Assembly (NCBI GenBank): GCA_946800325.1
Contig: OX326959.1
Span: 16,212,862 to 16,276,861 of the forward strand
Origin: Luzula sylvatica
Lineage: Eukaryota > Streptophyta > Magnoliopsida > Poales > Juncaceae
Length of the DNA stretch: 64,000 nucleotides
Direction: 5' to 3'
Part shown: positions 20,331 through 37,630 of the stretch, piece after piece
How positions within the stretch are numbered: position 1 is the stretch's first letter
Layout of the letters: every line of letters starts with the position of its first letter
Program-made: the position numbers and the translations under genes
The notes under the pieces: generated by a model
Told to the model about the DNA's origin: nothing
What the model saw: only the letters and a program-made list of their open reading frames with translations
The model's database searches: none

Positions 20331-21982
20331 TCGTGTTGGAGCAAAAGAGCAAAGATGAAACCCTAGGAGGAACGACGCGGCTGACGGTGAAGAGAAAGAA
20401 GGCCAAGAACCTCCGTCGCGACAACCACCATGGCCACAGTTTCCTCTTCTCTTTCAATTGAGCAGATCTAGCCCTCATTTGCTCCGTCTCGACTAGTCTC
20501 GGCTGGACAAAAACGATGAAGCTCTTTCCCTTACCAAGTATACTTTCTTCTTTCTTTTTTTAAATTCGTTGTTTTCTCCCTTTCGCGTTTTGACTGATCC
20601 TATTTCGGATATCTTCAATTTGCGTTGTTCTTGAAAAAAAAAATTAGTTTCAATGTTGGTTAAATTCGTGAGTTTACTCAATCACTTTACTTCTTGGTTA
20701 AATTCGTCATTATATGTTGTTTTCCCATTTAATCAGAGTAAATTAAGACTCAAATTTAAAATCAAAATTTTCCAGATAATTTTTTTCATTCCTTGCCCCT
20801 TTTCACAGTTTTTCTTGCCCCTTTTTACTGATATAATGTTTTTTATTTTATGTTATATGCGATAAATATATCCGCGGGTGTGCAAAGCTTGACTGGACGA
20901 CGGTTCAATTCCTTTTGAAAAAAGGTTAACATTATCTAAATATTTATTTATTTATTCATTAATAAAAATAAATGTGTAACAGTAAATTTAAGTAGTTTTC
21001 CAGATTTAAAATAAAAATATATAATATTGGGTTTTTAGTTCAATATTTACAATAATAAATATAATTTTCCAGATTTAATAATTTAATAGTTTGGTTTTTA
21101 ATATAATTTTTCCAGATTTAGTTACTGGTAATTGGGTTTTTTTAGTATAATTTAATAATTTTGGTTTTTAATATATTTAATCATTTCCATATTTAATATT
21201 ATTTAATTATTTAATTTTGTAGTTACTGGCAAAGGATTGCATCAAGAATTGAGCTAACAACGAAGAAATATACGGCAAAATGCAAGAAGTCTTCATTCAT
21301 AAACAAGGTTCGATTAAATCGTCATCTCAAATTTTCAGTAATATATATATAAATGTTTTGGATATTTTAATCGTCATCTAAAATATATTTTTTTACAGAT
21401 TTACTGATATTATTAATTTTGCTCTTTTTACTTTTTTTTACAGTTTTTTTAAAGAGTTTTCTATTTACCCTTTTTTACTGTTCTACAAATATTTTTAATT
21501 TTTTAATTAACGAGTTGTTTGATTTTATACTGACTTGTTTTATTGTTATTAAATAAAACTATAGTACTAATCATTATCCAAAACATTTTACAAACTCATT
21601 TTTCAATTTTCTGATCATATTTTCTTTTATCAACTTTTTTCCAAAAGATAAAATGATATTTTTAATCAATATTTTTCTAATGATTTTTAGTTAAATAATT
21701 TAATTAAATATGATATTGTTCTCACTGTTTTTTCCCTTGTTTACATTGATGTAATATTTTTGTTATGTTTTTTTACCTAGTCTATAATAATTTATTTATT
21801 TAGGGTAAATTTATTTAGGGTATATTTTTGACCTAGCTTCTATTAATTAATTAATTTATTTATTTGATAAATGATGAGATTTATTTTGTTATCCTTTTTT
21901 CAGAATTATATTGGAAAATTGAATCATAAGAACACAGCTGAATTCATTTTGGAATATTTAAATTGATTATACTTATTACTGT

Positions 21983-22260
21983 AGCGAAGGAAGTGGGTCT
22001 CGGAGGGGCAGGAGATGCGTCTCGCAGGCAGCAACAATCGAGCACTCCGACGAGGCAGCAGCAATCGAGGGTACCGCCCATGCAGCAACAATAGTCGCAA
22101 ATGTATCGTCCGATTCCGTCGACGCAACAAACAAATTGGCCGGTACGTCCTAAATTTCTAATTATTATTTTAATATTAACTTTTAATGGTAATACATGTT
22201 ATATTTTAAGGATCTTGCGACGAGCCAGTTTTTCCCTCCGGATGATCACGCGAATTTTTA
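21983..22260 (+). pseudogene. C-terminal exons of a CACTA-borne gene
   Basis: An exon-like segment follows an AG at about 21982 and encodes a Gln/Arg/Pro-rich tail (RQQQSSTPTRQQQSRVPP, one in-frame TAG, then MYRPIPSTQQTNWP). It ends at a GTACGT donor near 22143. After an intron, DLATSQFFPPDDHANF and a TAG stop follow at about 22211-22260. Such Q-rich tails with a final DDxANF occur in plant CACTA TNP-type proteins. The assignment is by resemblance only. Confidence 0.4.
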
Positions 22261-22295
22261 GCTCCATTTGTGTTGGTTTGACTATGTAGTAGAAT

Positions 22296-22512
22296 TTGTT
22301 TGTTTAGGATTATGTCGTGAGACTTATTTGTGTTTTGTTTAGCTCGTGGGATTTATTTGTGTTATGTATGTCGTGAGACTTATTTGTGTTATGTTTATGT
22401 CGTGGGATTTATTTGTGTCATGTTTATGTCGTGAGATTTATTTGTGTTATGTATGTCGTGGGACTTATTTGTGCCATGTTTATGTCGTGGATTTTATTTG
22501 TGTTGTGTATCG
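22296..22512. repeat. Tandem repeat, TTATTTGTGTTATGTTTATG core
   Basis: Units of about 28-30 bp alternate GTCGTGAGA and GTCGTGGGA, for seven or so copies. Confidence 0.8.
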
Positions 22513-22589
22513 TTAACTTGTCGTCGGACTTCTTTTCTATTGTAAGATTTCAAATAGGTTTTTTATAAATTATAAATGCAAAAAATAAT

Positions 22590-22890
22590 TTCGAAATTAA
22601 TTAATATATAATTTATAATATTAATATATAATATATAATATTAATATTTAATTTAATTAATATTTAATTTAATTAATATATAATATTAATATATAATATA
22701 ATTAATATATATTTTAATTAATATATAATATTAATATATAATTTAATTAATATATAATTTAATATATAATTTAATTAATATATAATTTAATATATAATTT
22801 AATTAATATATAATTTAATTAATATATAATATAATTAATATATAATATTAATATATAATTTAATTTAATTTATATATAATTTATATGTAA
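22590..22890. repeat. AT-only low-complexity tract (TTAATATATAATTTAA)
   Basis: About 300 bp is made almost entirely of permuted AATATATAATTTAATT words. No gene is seen. Confidence 0.9.
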
Positions 22891-22892
22891 TA

Positions 22893-23284
22893 TAGGGACT
22901 GGCCGTCCCTAAAAGTGCAGGTACTTTTCTGTCATAAGGACTGCCCGACCCTAACAAGAACCGTCCCTAAAAGGACTTTTGGGACTGGCCGTCCCTAAAC
23001 GGGCGCGTACTTTTCTCTGTTAAGGACTGCCCGTCCCTAAACCTGCAAATGTCCTTTATTCCTGCAGTTGGCAGTGTACTGTTGACTAAAACCCCTTTAG
23101 GGACGGCCTGACACAAAATGCACCGACCCAAAAGGCATTTAGGGACGGCCCGACCCTGTCAGGGTCCGAGGCTTCAGGGGCGGTACATCAGGGACGGTTG
23201 ACCGACCCCAAATTGATTAGGGACGGTTTTGAGGTTATTTAGGGACGGTTTTAACCGACCCAAATTAAATGTTATGTTGTAGTG
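22893..23284. repeat. Subterminal repeats of CACTA 2
   Basis: Alternating orientations of GGGACGG / CCGTCCC and CCGACCCTAA lead to the terminal GTTGTAGTG. Confidence 0.75.
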
Positions 23285-23843
23285 ACCATCGTTATGTAAG
23301 TCGAAATTAGCCAAGGATGGCTATGAATTTGTTATTAGGAATAATGAATTTACAATATGTAAGAATTCTATTATCTATGAAAATGTTCTATTAGAAAATG
23401 GTCTTTATATGTTGGATTTTGATCACGGAAATAATGAGTCTATCTATAATGTTAATGCGAAAAGGATTAAGCCTAAAGTTGATAATCGAACTTTCTTTTG
23501 GCATTGTCGTCTCGGTCATGTGAATGAGAAACGCATTGCTAGACTCCATAAAGATGGAATGCTAGACTCATTTGAATTTGATTCATTTGAGAATTGCGAA
23601 TCTTGTTTGCTTGGCAAGATGACAAAGACGCCATTCTCCAAGGTCGGAGAGCGGTCCAACGACTTGTTGGAACTCATACATTCCGATGTGTGTGGACCGA
23701 TGAGCATCGAGGCAAGAGGAGGCTATCGATACTTTGTTACGTTTACGGACGATCATAGTAGATATGGCTATATCTATTTGATGCGTACCAAAGCGGAGAC
23801 CTTTGAAAAGTTCAAAGAGTTTCAAAACGAAGTTGAAAATTGA
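23285..23843 (+). pseudogene. Copia integrase fragment (GAG-pre-integrase and start of core)
   Basis: The plus strand encodes a protease-integrase linker, then the HHCC zinc site (WHCRLGHVNEK...CESCLLGK) and the start of the integrase core (HSDVCGPM, FTDDHSRYGY). The frame ends at a TGA formed by the first bases of the adjoining LTR (23841). The left side is cut by the end of CACTA 2. RT, RNase H and the rest of integrase are absent. It is well preserved, unlike the element B remnant. Confidence 0.85.
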
Positions 23844-24465
23844 AGGAAATGCAGTTTCACATCTACGGTAAAATCGTACGTATAAGGATATATGAACATG
23901 ATAGTTCATAGAAATATAGCATGTGTGTTAGATGCACATATGTATATATGATATACATAATTAGATTGATAAGATCAGATTTTAGGAAAAATCTGTTTGG
24001 AACATTTTTACTAAAACGGACATAACTTTGGCATACGAACACCGATTTGGATGATTCAACTCTCATAAGTTAGATAATTGGATTATATGCAAATTTCATA
24101 TTCAGTGGAAAAATATTTGAATAAAGTAGGACGTTCATTCTAATGAAATACACGAAAGGTTGCGGCAGTTCGACGAAAGGACGCGAACGTTTACTAAAAC
24201 TAGCATAACTTTAGGACTGGATATCCAAATTGGATAAACTCGGATTTGTTGGAAAGGTGATAAGATCATCTAGAAGTTTAGTTCAGAAAGTTCCTATTAA
24301 TTACGGACCTAAGTCGGTCGAAATGCCAGTTTAGTGAAAGTGTGTCTGCTGATTCTGCTGGAGACATATCTTTTGATCAAATCTTCTAGAAACTTGTCCT
24401 TTCATGCATATAAAAGTATCATTTGATTGATTAAAGAGTGTCTATTTACTTGTGAAGGAATACGA
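23841..24465 (+). repeat. LTR-like sequence beginning TGAAGGAAAT
   Basis: It starts TGAAGGAAATGCAGTTTCA, very similar to the minus-strand start of LTR B (TGAAGGAAATACAGTTTCA), then diverges. A TATA-like ATATAAAAG lies near 24408. The right end is lost in CACTA-type repeats. It is probably the 5' LTR of the element carrying the gag at 26238, or the result of an insertion into the integrase fragment. Confidence 0.5.
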
Positions 24466-25192
24466 GTTATTGGGGTGGCCAAAACTGACCCAACAAGTCC
24501 TCAAAACCGTCCCAATAGCTTATTGGAACGGTCAGACGACCCTAACAAGACGTCCCTAAAGGTCGCGACCCTGTCTGGGGCGGGCCGACCCTATAACCCT
24601 TATTGGGGCGGTTTGGTATTGGGGCAGGCCGACCCTACAAGACTAGTACACTTTAACACTGCGCAAAGTACACTGTACTCACACGTCAGACTTATTGGGG
24701 CGGCCTGACCCTAATACCTTATTGGGGCGGCCTGACCCTAATACCTTATTGGGGCAGCCCGACCCTAATATTATATATTATTTATTGCATTATTTATTAT
24801 ATATTCTGTATTATATACTATATATATTATATTTATATTTATATTATATATTAAAATGTTTATTATTTATTATTTAATATTAAAACTAATAATGTTAATT
24901 TCCCACACACATAACATACGCACATTACTTTTACACAGAGAGAGAGAGACACACATACACATAACTTACATACACATACACATGCTACAAAATACAACAT
25001 TAACAAACATGTACAAATTAACATTCAGACAAGCATACCCACAATACAACATTAAGACTCGATTCCGCAGCCCCCTAATTCCTTTTTCTGTACTTGCGCG
25101 ACTAGTGTCTCCATTGCCTATATTATAAGTTGCAAGGATAAATAACAAGATTTAATTATGGATAAAATTAACATAATATTAGTAAAATTGAG

Positions 25193-25411
25193 CTAACAAA
25201 ATGTGCCCTTATTATGCTTACAATCTTCTCGAGGAGTGTCGTTCAGTACCGGCACCGTTACTCCATCTTCATGTACCAGTCCTTGCGAGACCCTCCTCCA
25301 GCCCATTTGAGACCCGTCTGCATGCCCTACGAGACCCGCCTCCATGCCCTGCGAGAACCGCCTCAAGCCCCTGCGAGACCCGCCTCCAGCCCATTTGAGA
25401 CCCGTCTGCAT
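25193..25411 (-). pseudogene. Conserved CACTA peptide tail, copy 2
   Basis: The minus strand ends EDGVTVPVLNDTPREDCKHN, KGTFC and stop, matching the ending in CACTA 1 with two extra residues. Upstream the frame runs into the 22-bp minisatellite, which it translates as repeated Arg/Gly/Ser-rich units, so the upstream part may not be genuine. Confidence 0.45.
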
Positions 25412-25520
25412 GCCCTACGAGACCCGCCTCCATGCCCTGCGAGAACCGCCTCAAGCCCCTGCGAGACCCGTCTCCAACCCTCCGAGACTCACCTCCAGCA
25501 CCTTCGAGACCAACCTCCAA
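25287..25520. repeat. 22-bp GC-rich minisatellite with 88-bp higher order
   Basis: Ten or so 22-bp units begin GAGACCCGCCTCCA. A block of four units is repeated as an 88-bp unit. It lies beside the conserved CACTA segment. Confidence 0.9.
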
Positions 25521-26237
25521 AAAAACAGTAAAAAAAAGGTAAAAAAAATAGTAAAAAAAATTTGATACTACAAAATTGAAAAAGAAAAAAAGAGAAATAT
25601 TTAGAAACAAAATATGACAAAAATAAACATAAAATAGTAAAAATAAAACAGTAATATTACCATCAAGTCCTTCGACTTGTTGCCAAGCAGATTCTTGTTC
25701 TTCCACTATTCTCGCCACAACTCCATTCTCATCCCTGAACAAAACAAAACTAATTAATTTTCTAATCAGTAAATAATTAAATTAATATAAAATAATTACA
25801 AAAAAAAGAGTGTTTATTAAAAAAAGAGTAAAAAAAAAAGAAAAGATAAGAAAAGAGTATTTGAAATATATAACTAACATAAAAAAGAAGAGTATTTATT
25901 AAAAAAAATTCAGCACATCTAAAAATATATGATCGACATACATTGAAATAAAAAAAAAATACAAGTTCAATTATAAATATATATACTAGATTTTTCAGAA
26001 ATGTATAAATATATTCAAAGGGTACAATAGTCATTGAAAATTACATTTTTTGAAAAAACAGTGAAATATTTAAATTGAAAAATTATGAAATAATAATTAA
26101 TAATATTTTTTGAATTATATATGACTTGAGGGTGATTGTTTTGATAAAAGTGACACAAATAACCCTATTAAATAAAGCATATAGAATTAATACGCACAGT
26201 TAGTTAATTAATTAATCATTATTATGTTTTAGGAATC

Positions 26238-27344
26238 ATGTCTAGTAACAATACCAGTTCCATATCGATTCGATCGTTATTGGAGAAAGAGAAACTTGTT
26301 GGTAGGAATTTTTTGGATTGGCACCGTAACCTTAGAATCGTTGTAAGGCATGAAGATCTAATAAGTGTATTAGAAACGCCAATAGTGGAAGTGGCTAATC
26401 CAACAGAAGCTCAAAAGGCAGAGTTGAAAGTACTCAAAGGCAAATCGAATAATGTAACATGCCTTATGTTAGCATGTATGGATGCAAGTTTTCAAAAGAA
26501 GTTCGAAGACTCCGATGCATATACGATAAACAAACGTCTCCTTGAAATGTTCCAGGAGCAAAAGAGACTTGAACGGTTCAATACTCTTAAAGGTTTGGTA
26601 AATTATAGAATGGTACCAGGGTCGTCAGTTAGCACGCATATGCTAAAGATGCAGGATTTCCTAGACCGTCTAGAGAAATTCGACGAAGTAATCTCGGCAA
26701 CATTGCAACAGGATTTGATCCTTTGTTCATTACCGCCGACATTTGCCTCATTCGTGACGAACTATCACATGCATTCGATGAACAAGACGATCCCCGAATT
26801 ACATGGGATGCTGAAGAATTATGAATCGGATATGATTACGACGGGTCTTAAAAACCGCGGCGGATCGAATGATGTCTTAATGATTCAATCGGGAAATCAT
26901 AAAAGAAACAACTCAAAAAGTGCATCAGGTTCGGGCTCTAAGAAGAAGCCAAAACTGAATAACAAAGGGAAATCCGAGAGGAAGAAGAAACAGGACGATG
27001 ATAAATGTTTTCATTGTGAAAAGACGGGCCATTGGCGCCTCAACTGCAAGGTATTTCTCGAAGAGTCGAGGAAGAACAAAGGGAAAGCCGTAGCGGCCGG
27101 TACCGCAGGTATGTCTGTTATAGAAATTAATATTTCTACTATGAATAATTGGGTATTAGATACTGGTTGTGGAACTCATATTTGTCGTAATGTGCAGATC
27201 CTAAGAAATAGTAGAAGATTGAAGTCTGGTGATGTAGATCTCCGCGTTGGAAATGGAGCAAAGGTTGCGGCTTTTGTAATAGGAGAAGTGGATCTAGCAT
27301 TACCAAGTGGATTTAATATAGTATTAAATAAATTTTTTATGGTA
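26238..27344 (+). pseudogene. Copia gag with zinc knuckle and protease start (truncated)
   Basis: An open frame of 369 codons starts at an ATG in good context. It encodes the copia gag domain (NFLDWHRNL near 24-32, CLMLACMD near 75-82, HMLKMQDFLDRL near 134-145), a basic linker, a zinc knuckle CFHCEKTGHWRLNC (257-270), and the protease LDTGCGTHIC (D308-T-G). After FFMV (about residue 369) the match to copia stops and a stop codon follows, so integrase and RT are missing here. It is related to, but distinct from, gag of element A. The open frame suggests fairly recent activity of its family. Confidence 0.85.
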
Positions 27345-27404
27345 AGTCATATTTATTTTAACAAATTTTTATAAAGCAATGATGTGGTAAATTGAATTTA
27401 ATTT

Positions 27405-27770
27405 TTCATAATTCTAAATGGGGCACGGCGTGGTTGGCGATAATGTGGAATCTATGGAAAGAAAGGAATAGAAGAATTTTCTTCTTCAAAGCCGTCTCGA
27501 CTCCCCTTCTAGCAACGATGATTTCTGACGATGCAATCAAGTAGAGTGTTAATTGTTGATTTCTAACCAAGTTTAAGGCATCATGTATTTTAGGCAAATA
27601 CCTACATGTATCACTATGATATCATGGGAAGGTAGGATGTGGGGCAAGTTTATTTTGTTCTTTTCTTTTTTATTTTGAAAATTTTAGTTGTAATGTTTTT
27701 AAACTGTTTTATTTAATGCAAAATTCGAGCGAGGCAATCGCGTGCCTCCTCCGTCAAAAAAAAAAAAGAT
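27405..27770 (+). mobile_element. 5'-truncated LINE (L1) tail
   Basis: A short frame WLAIMWNLWKERNRRIF is the typical L1 ORF2 C-terminal (zf-RVT side) ending. A GTTGTAATGTTTTTAAACTG 3' UTR and a poly(A) run at 27758-27768 follow. The left border is approximate. It lies next to the broken end of the copia gag. Confidence 0.7.
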
Positions 27771-28240
27771 CCGCCATTCTCAATTCTCAATTCTTCTGGA
27801 AAATGCTATTATATATTTCCCTCTTTTGCATAGTATGCACATGTTTGACAAGGGCTAACCTCGTTTTATTAGTATGTTGTTTGTTGGTGTGATGTTTCTA
27901 GTTCATTTCCACGCGAAAATTATATATTTAGCCCGTACCTATAATTTCCATAACCATCCCTAATGCATAGTGATCATGTTTTCCGTGAAAATGAATTTGT
28001 AAGCCGATTCGGCCGTGAAGGTTCCATCTATAGTTATCTTCCCGATAAATTCATCTTGTATGCAAATTCTTTGTTAGCTTTTATAAGATTTATAGTATTT
28101 ATCACACAATGTAATTGATTCCTTGGTCAATTGTCATGTTTTATCACATGTTTTATTTCATCTATTTATAATATTTTTTTAAAAACCTGGAGCATAAAAT
28201 GTGTTCATAAGGTTCGGATTTTTATTATTAATGTTATCTT
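27771..28240. other. AT-rich interval, no gene seen
   Basis: There is no coding frame, RNA gene or clear repeat. Confidence 0.6.
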
Positions 28241-28376
28241 ACCCTTATCTCACCCTTATCTCGAAGATTGTATCAGAAATTCGTGTGTGCATCTTTTGGT
28301 GTTTGTATCTATCAATTTATTGGTGTGTGTTAGGGGTCTTCTATCAATTATGCATAAAGAAAGAAAAAATAATCGT

Positions 28377-28900
28377 TAGGGATGTCAACGGGGCGGGTCG
28401 GGTTCGGGTAAGCCTCCCCCAAACCCGAAAACGAACCAAAAATACCCGCGGATAAAAAATCACACCCGAACCCGAAACCGCGGGTAACGGGTATACCCGA
28501 ACCGGAACCCGTTATCCGAAAATTATTAATAAAAAATCTAAAAAAATAAAAAAATATTATACAAATACGTAAAATTATCAACAATTTTAAATACATAAAA
28601 TAATCAACTTTTACAAATACAATAAAAATCCAAATATTTCAAATAATGAATCCATAAAACATCCAAACTTTTCATATTATGGGATATTTACGGGTATTTT
28701 TCGGGGATTTCTCGGGTTCGGGTTTGGGTTTGGGCAACGGGTATACCCGCGGGTAAAAAATTTCCCCCGTACCCGAACCCGGAGCAGGTATTTTTTTCGG
28801 GTATTACCCGACCTGCGGGTATTTTTTTCGGGTATTACCCGTCCCGTTCGGGTCGGATACCCGCGGGTTTGGGTTTCTACCCGACCCATTGACATCTCTA
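28377..28900. mobile_element. hAT-like MITE, GGGATGTCAACGGG family
   Basis: The ends TAGGGATGTCAACGGG and CCCATTGACATCTCTA are inverted. The interior is filled with GGGTTCGGGTATACCCG words. It splits the sequence shared with 29700-29922, so it inserted into the left LTR-like segment. The 8-bp duplication is not convincing. Confidence 0.7.
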
Positions 28901-29044
28901 CACCACGTGTGTGTAGTTCTCTCTCTCTGTTGGTGTTCTCTCACTTCCATCATATTTTATTGGAGTTTTGATAACTATCTCCAATATTCTTGTCCCTAGA
29001 ATATTCTCTCCATTAATATAAAACACCAAAAATTTCAACAAAAT

Positions 29045-29058
29045 TGGTATCAGAGTGA
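29045..29058 (+). other. Primer binding site of the short LTR element
   Basis: TGGTATCAGAGTGA lies a few bases after an LTR-like end and matches initiator tRNA-Met over ten or more bases. Confidence 0.55.
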
Positions 29059-29922
29059 CGGTAATCGAGTTTTGTAGAAGTCAGAGAAGCAGATCACCAA
29101 GACAACTAAGGAGGTTACATATTTGGGTTCCCAGAAATTTCACAACTCATTTCCAATTTATCGAGTTTAGTAGAAATTTGGAGTAGGAGAAAGCCATGAC
29201 ACTCCAAGACGGTGTGTTCAGGTTCCAGCAAGAATTATTTCGATCTTGTATGGTCTATGAAAAATAGTACAAGAGCAAGAAATTATCGATGTTATGGACA
29301 TGATGAAGAAAGGAGACGTCCAAAAAAAAAACGATTCGAAAAAAAGAAGACAATTCGAAAAGAAAAAAAAAAGACAATTCGAAAAAGACGAGTTTAAAGA
29401 AGAAACAAAATATGGCGAGCGTGCCGAAAAAAATCACGGGGGAGTATCGACAACAACAACAAAAATAACGAAAAAACATTATGGAAGAGTATTGAAATTA
29501 ATGTTTTTTTAATATATTTATTTTTATGTATTTATGTAATAAATAAATTAGTGTGTGAATTAGTGTGTATGGATAATAATTAGCATGCCATGTAGTGTTG
29601 TCTTATCCATATAAAGAGATATATTTGAGAGAGTGCATGTGAATATATAAATGCAACTCATCTAGTATGTTTTTAAAGAGAGAGAAAAAAAGAATTATTT
29701 TTAAAAAATTGAGAGAGAAAAATATAGTAAGGAGTGTAGAAAACAATCCCATCTTTATCTCGAAGATTTATCCTTTGGGGGTCTTGTATCAATTCTGCAT
29801 AAAGAAATAAAAAAAAAACATACAGAGTGTGTGTGCAGTTCCATAATATTTAATTGGAGTTTTGATGGTGTCCCCAGAATATTCTCTCCGCTATAGAAAT
29901 ATAAAACCCCAAAAATCCCAAC

Positions 29923-30139
29923 ATTTGTACCCAACATCATGAAGACATGAATCCTAATCAGAGGATAAATAGTACAAACATCATCATCAAATTAAAAAGA
30001 AAAATTATATTTGCCCCCTCTACATTTTCCCCACAATATTTGATGTGTTACTAAAAATTAAATGAACTCAATTAATGCTAAATTCAAATCAATACATGAT
30101 AAACAATAAAATTGTCAAAATTAATACATGGTATTAATT
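29923..30139. other. Intergenic AT-rich DNA, nothing recognised
   Basis: There is no frame, motif or repeat that I can support. Confidence 0.6.
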
Positions 30140-30651
30140 ATGTGGCACAATAGTATTAATTAGGTGGTAAACGATTTTTATTATGTTACGAATCAAATTA
30201 TTAAAACATAATTTGGTTTATTTAATTATTTATTATATTTTATTTTACAGATGATAAGTTATATTTATTTAACAAATTTTATTATTTCATTTTCAAAAAA
30301 AATTAAAAACAAAGTATTTTCATTTAATGTTATATTTTTGTTTATTTTTTATGATATTTTATTCATGTGTATCATTTTAACACATGTTGAATGGTATATT
30401 AATTCGGTCAAATAACTTCTTTTCCAAATTTATAGATTTGATTAATTAATATTATAAATGGTGGTAAATAAACTTGTTTAAAATATTAAATAAATTAATG
30501 ATGGGTGAAACGGTAGATCTTTTTTATCTTCTTTTCCTATTTAGAATGAAAAAAATAAATATTCATGGTTTATCATCATCATTATTACAGACGTCAACAC
30601 ATCAATCGATATAGGAGAATTTAAGGGGACATACATCATCACTCTTAATCA
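30140..30651. repeat. Segmental duplicate, copy 1 (upstream flank of the ZIFL gene)
   Basis: It aligns with 51120-51680 over about 500 bp. Shared words include TTTGGTTTATTTAATT, GGTGGTAAA.AAACTT and TCATGGTTTA. This shows that the 5' flank of the ZIFL locus has been duplicated to 51 kb. Confidence 0.75.
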
Positions 30652-30839
30652 ATGTTTTAAATTGCGATATAGCGGTTCATTGCGCTTGAACAATAATTTA
30701 CACATGATCCCCGATATTGCGTCATATTGCGCCATATTGCGGCGATATTGCGGCGCTATATAGCAGATTGCGGTGTTGCGTTTTGTGAATATTTATTACG
30801 ATTTGCGGTATTGCGGCGCAATTGCAATTTAAATCATTG
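30652..30839. mobile_element. hAT-type MITE, TTTAAATTGCG family, copy 2
   Basis: It has ends CAATGTTTTAAATTGCG and CAATTTAAATCATTG, with a perfect 8-bp duplication CTCTTAAT at 30644-30651 and 30840-30847. It is 188 bp and inverted relative to copy 1 at 4332. Confidence 0.92.
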
Positions 30840-30847
30840 CTCTTAAT

Positions 30848-31382
30848 CAATACACGGACAACATGTTCTTCATAAATTATAGAGAAATAAGGGGAAGGTT
30901 GATTACCAACTACCATTGATGGCGTGGGCTTATCAGATTTGAAGTTAGATATTGATTAATTAATACACGACAACCGGGCCTGATCAGATTGGAAGTAGGA
31001 TATCCATTAATTAGTACACTGACAAGTGCCAACAAGTGACAACACGTTCTTGACAAAATATAAAGAAATAAGAGGAATCTTTTGATCACGCACGACATGA
31101 TGCATTCCATATGGTGCCACCAGATTTTAAAAAAAAATATTACTAAGTTCTAATTTACTTAGTTAATTAACTTATGAATTAATACATGTAGATTGACTGA
31201 CGTGTTAATTAATACTTATTCGGATTAACAAATGATAATTAATATTTAAAAATTATTAATTTAATATTTTTTTTAATTAGAATGTTAATTAAATTGATTA
31301 ATTAATAATTATTAGTTTTTTGTTTCAATCTGGTGACAAAGTATTATTTCTCTTTCATTATAATCTCCACACAATAAACAAA

Positions 31383-31385
<3 letters not shown>
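30848..31385. other. Upstream region of the ZIFL gene
   Basis: It is AT-rich. Two imperfect direct repeats of TTAATTAATACAC.GACAA text lie near 30955-31020. No other gene was seen. Confidence 0.5.

Positions 31386-31432
<47 letters not shown>
31386..31432. repeat. (GA)n microsatellite in the ZIFL promoter/leader
   Basis: About 46 bp of GA lies 10 bp before the TATA box. GA tracts at this position are common in plant promoters and bind BPC-type proteins, so a regulatory role is plausible but unproven. Confidence 0.9.
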
Positions 31433-31443
31433 CTGGTTCTCTC

Positions 31444-31455
31444 TATTTATATATT
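31444..31455 (+). promoter_or_regulatory. TATA box of the ZIFL gene
   Basis: TATTTATATATTAG lies about 70 bp before the start codon and directly after the GA tract. Confidence 0.6.
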
Positions 31456-31519
31456 AGCTATCTCTCTCATTTTTATAGTTCGAGCTTAGAAGTAGATTCA
31501 TCTTTTCAATTGAGAGAGA

Positions 31520-37437
<5,918 letters not shown>

Positions 37438-37630
37438 TTATAGTCATGGCAGTCCTTATTCTGCTGACTTTTCATTATGAAATTACGTTCAGTGATAAGG
37501 AAAATAATTGATGTAATATTTGTAATATTTGTTTTTCAAATTAAGTTATAATATCGTTGATTAGATTATGATTGGATCTGAGAATATTTTGTATTGATTG
37601 GTAGCAATTTATTCTTTGTAATAAATGAAA
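37438..37630 (+). other. 3' flank of the ZIFL gene
   Basis: This is probably the 3' UTR and terminator region. An ATAATATCG / AATAAA-like signal is near 37618. The first part is duplicated at 48420-48500. Confidence 0.5.

Larger units (their letters stand above)
20109..23284 (+). mobile_element. CACTA transposon 2 (right end clear, left end uncertain)
   Basis: The right end GTTGTAGTG is at 23276-23284. It is preceded by about 390 bp of subterminal TAGGGACGGTT and CCGACCCTAA repeats, as in CACTA elements. I found no matching CACTAC end on the left. The left border is placed where homology to X stops and may be a deletion junction. The interior has a CT-rich leader-like region (20130-20480), AT-rich introns and C-terminal exons of an element gene at 21983-22260. 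Confidence 0.6.
24466..26100. mobile_element. CACTA-type remnant 3
   Basis: Subterminal-style repeats TTATTGGGGCGGCCTGACC (24466-24772) are followed by an AT-rich stretch. A segment (25113-25270) nearly identical to 18727-18895 of CACTA 1 comes next, then a 22-bp minisatellite and further AT-rich DNA. No terminal CACTAC was found, so borders are approximate. Confidence 0.55.
28241..29922 (+). mobile_element. Possible short LTR element (TRIM/copia-like) with a nested hAT MITE
   Basis: Two similar segments end TTCAACA (29040) and TCCCAACA (29922). They share CTTATCTCGAAGATT, GGGGTCTT.TATCAATT, TTGGAGTTTTGAT and AGAATATTCTCTCC. The first is followed by a PBS TGGTATCAGAGTGA at 29045 and a purine tract CGGGGGAGT lies at 29438-29446, which fits LTR - PBS - short internal region - PPT - LTR. 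The LTR left ends could not be fixed, and the internal ~500 bp has no gag or pol. Confidence 0.45.

Noticed and set aside
20052..20478. Arg/Glu-rich minus-strand ORFs
   Set aside because: They arise from CT-rich low-complexity sequence in the leader-like part of CACTA 2.
23841..24465. A complete element with both LTRs
   Set aside because: Only one LTR start is visible, and no matching second LTR, PBS or PPT could be placed.
28677..28895. ORF with repeated Gly-Tyr-Pro-Thr-Arg
   Set aside because: It is a translation of the GGGTATACCCG repeats in a hAT MITE.
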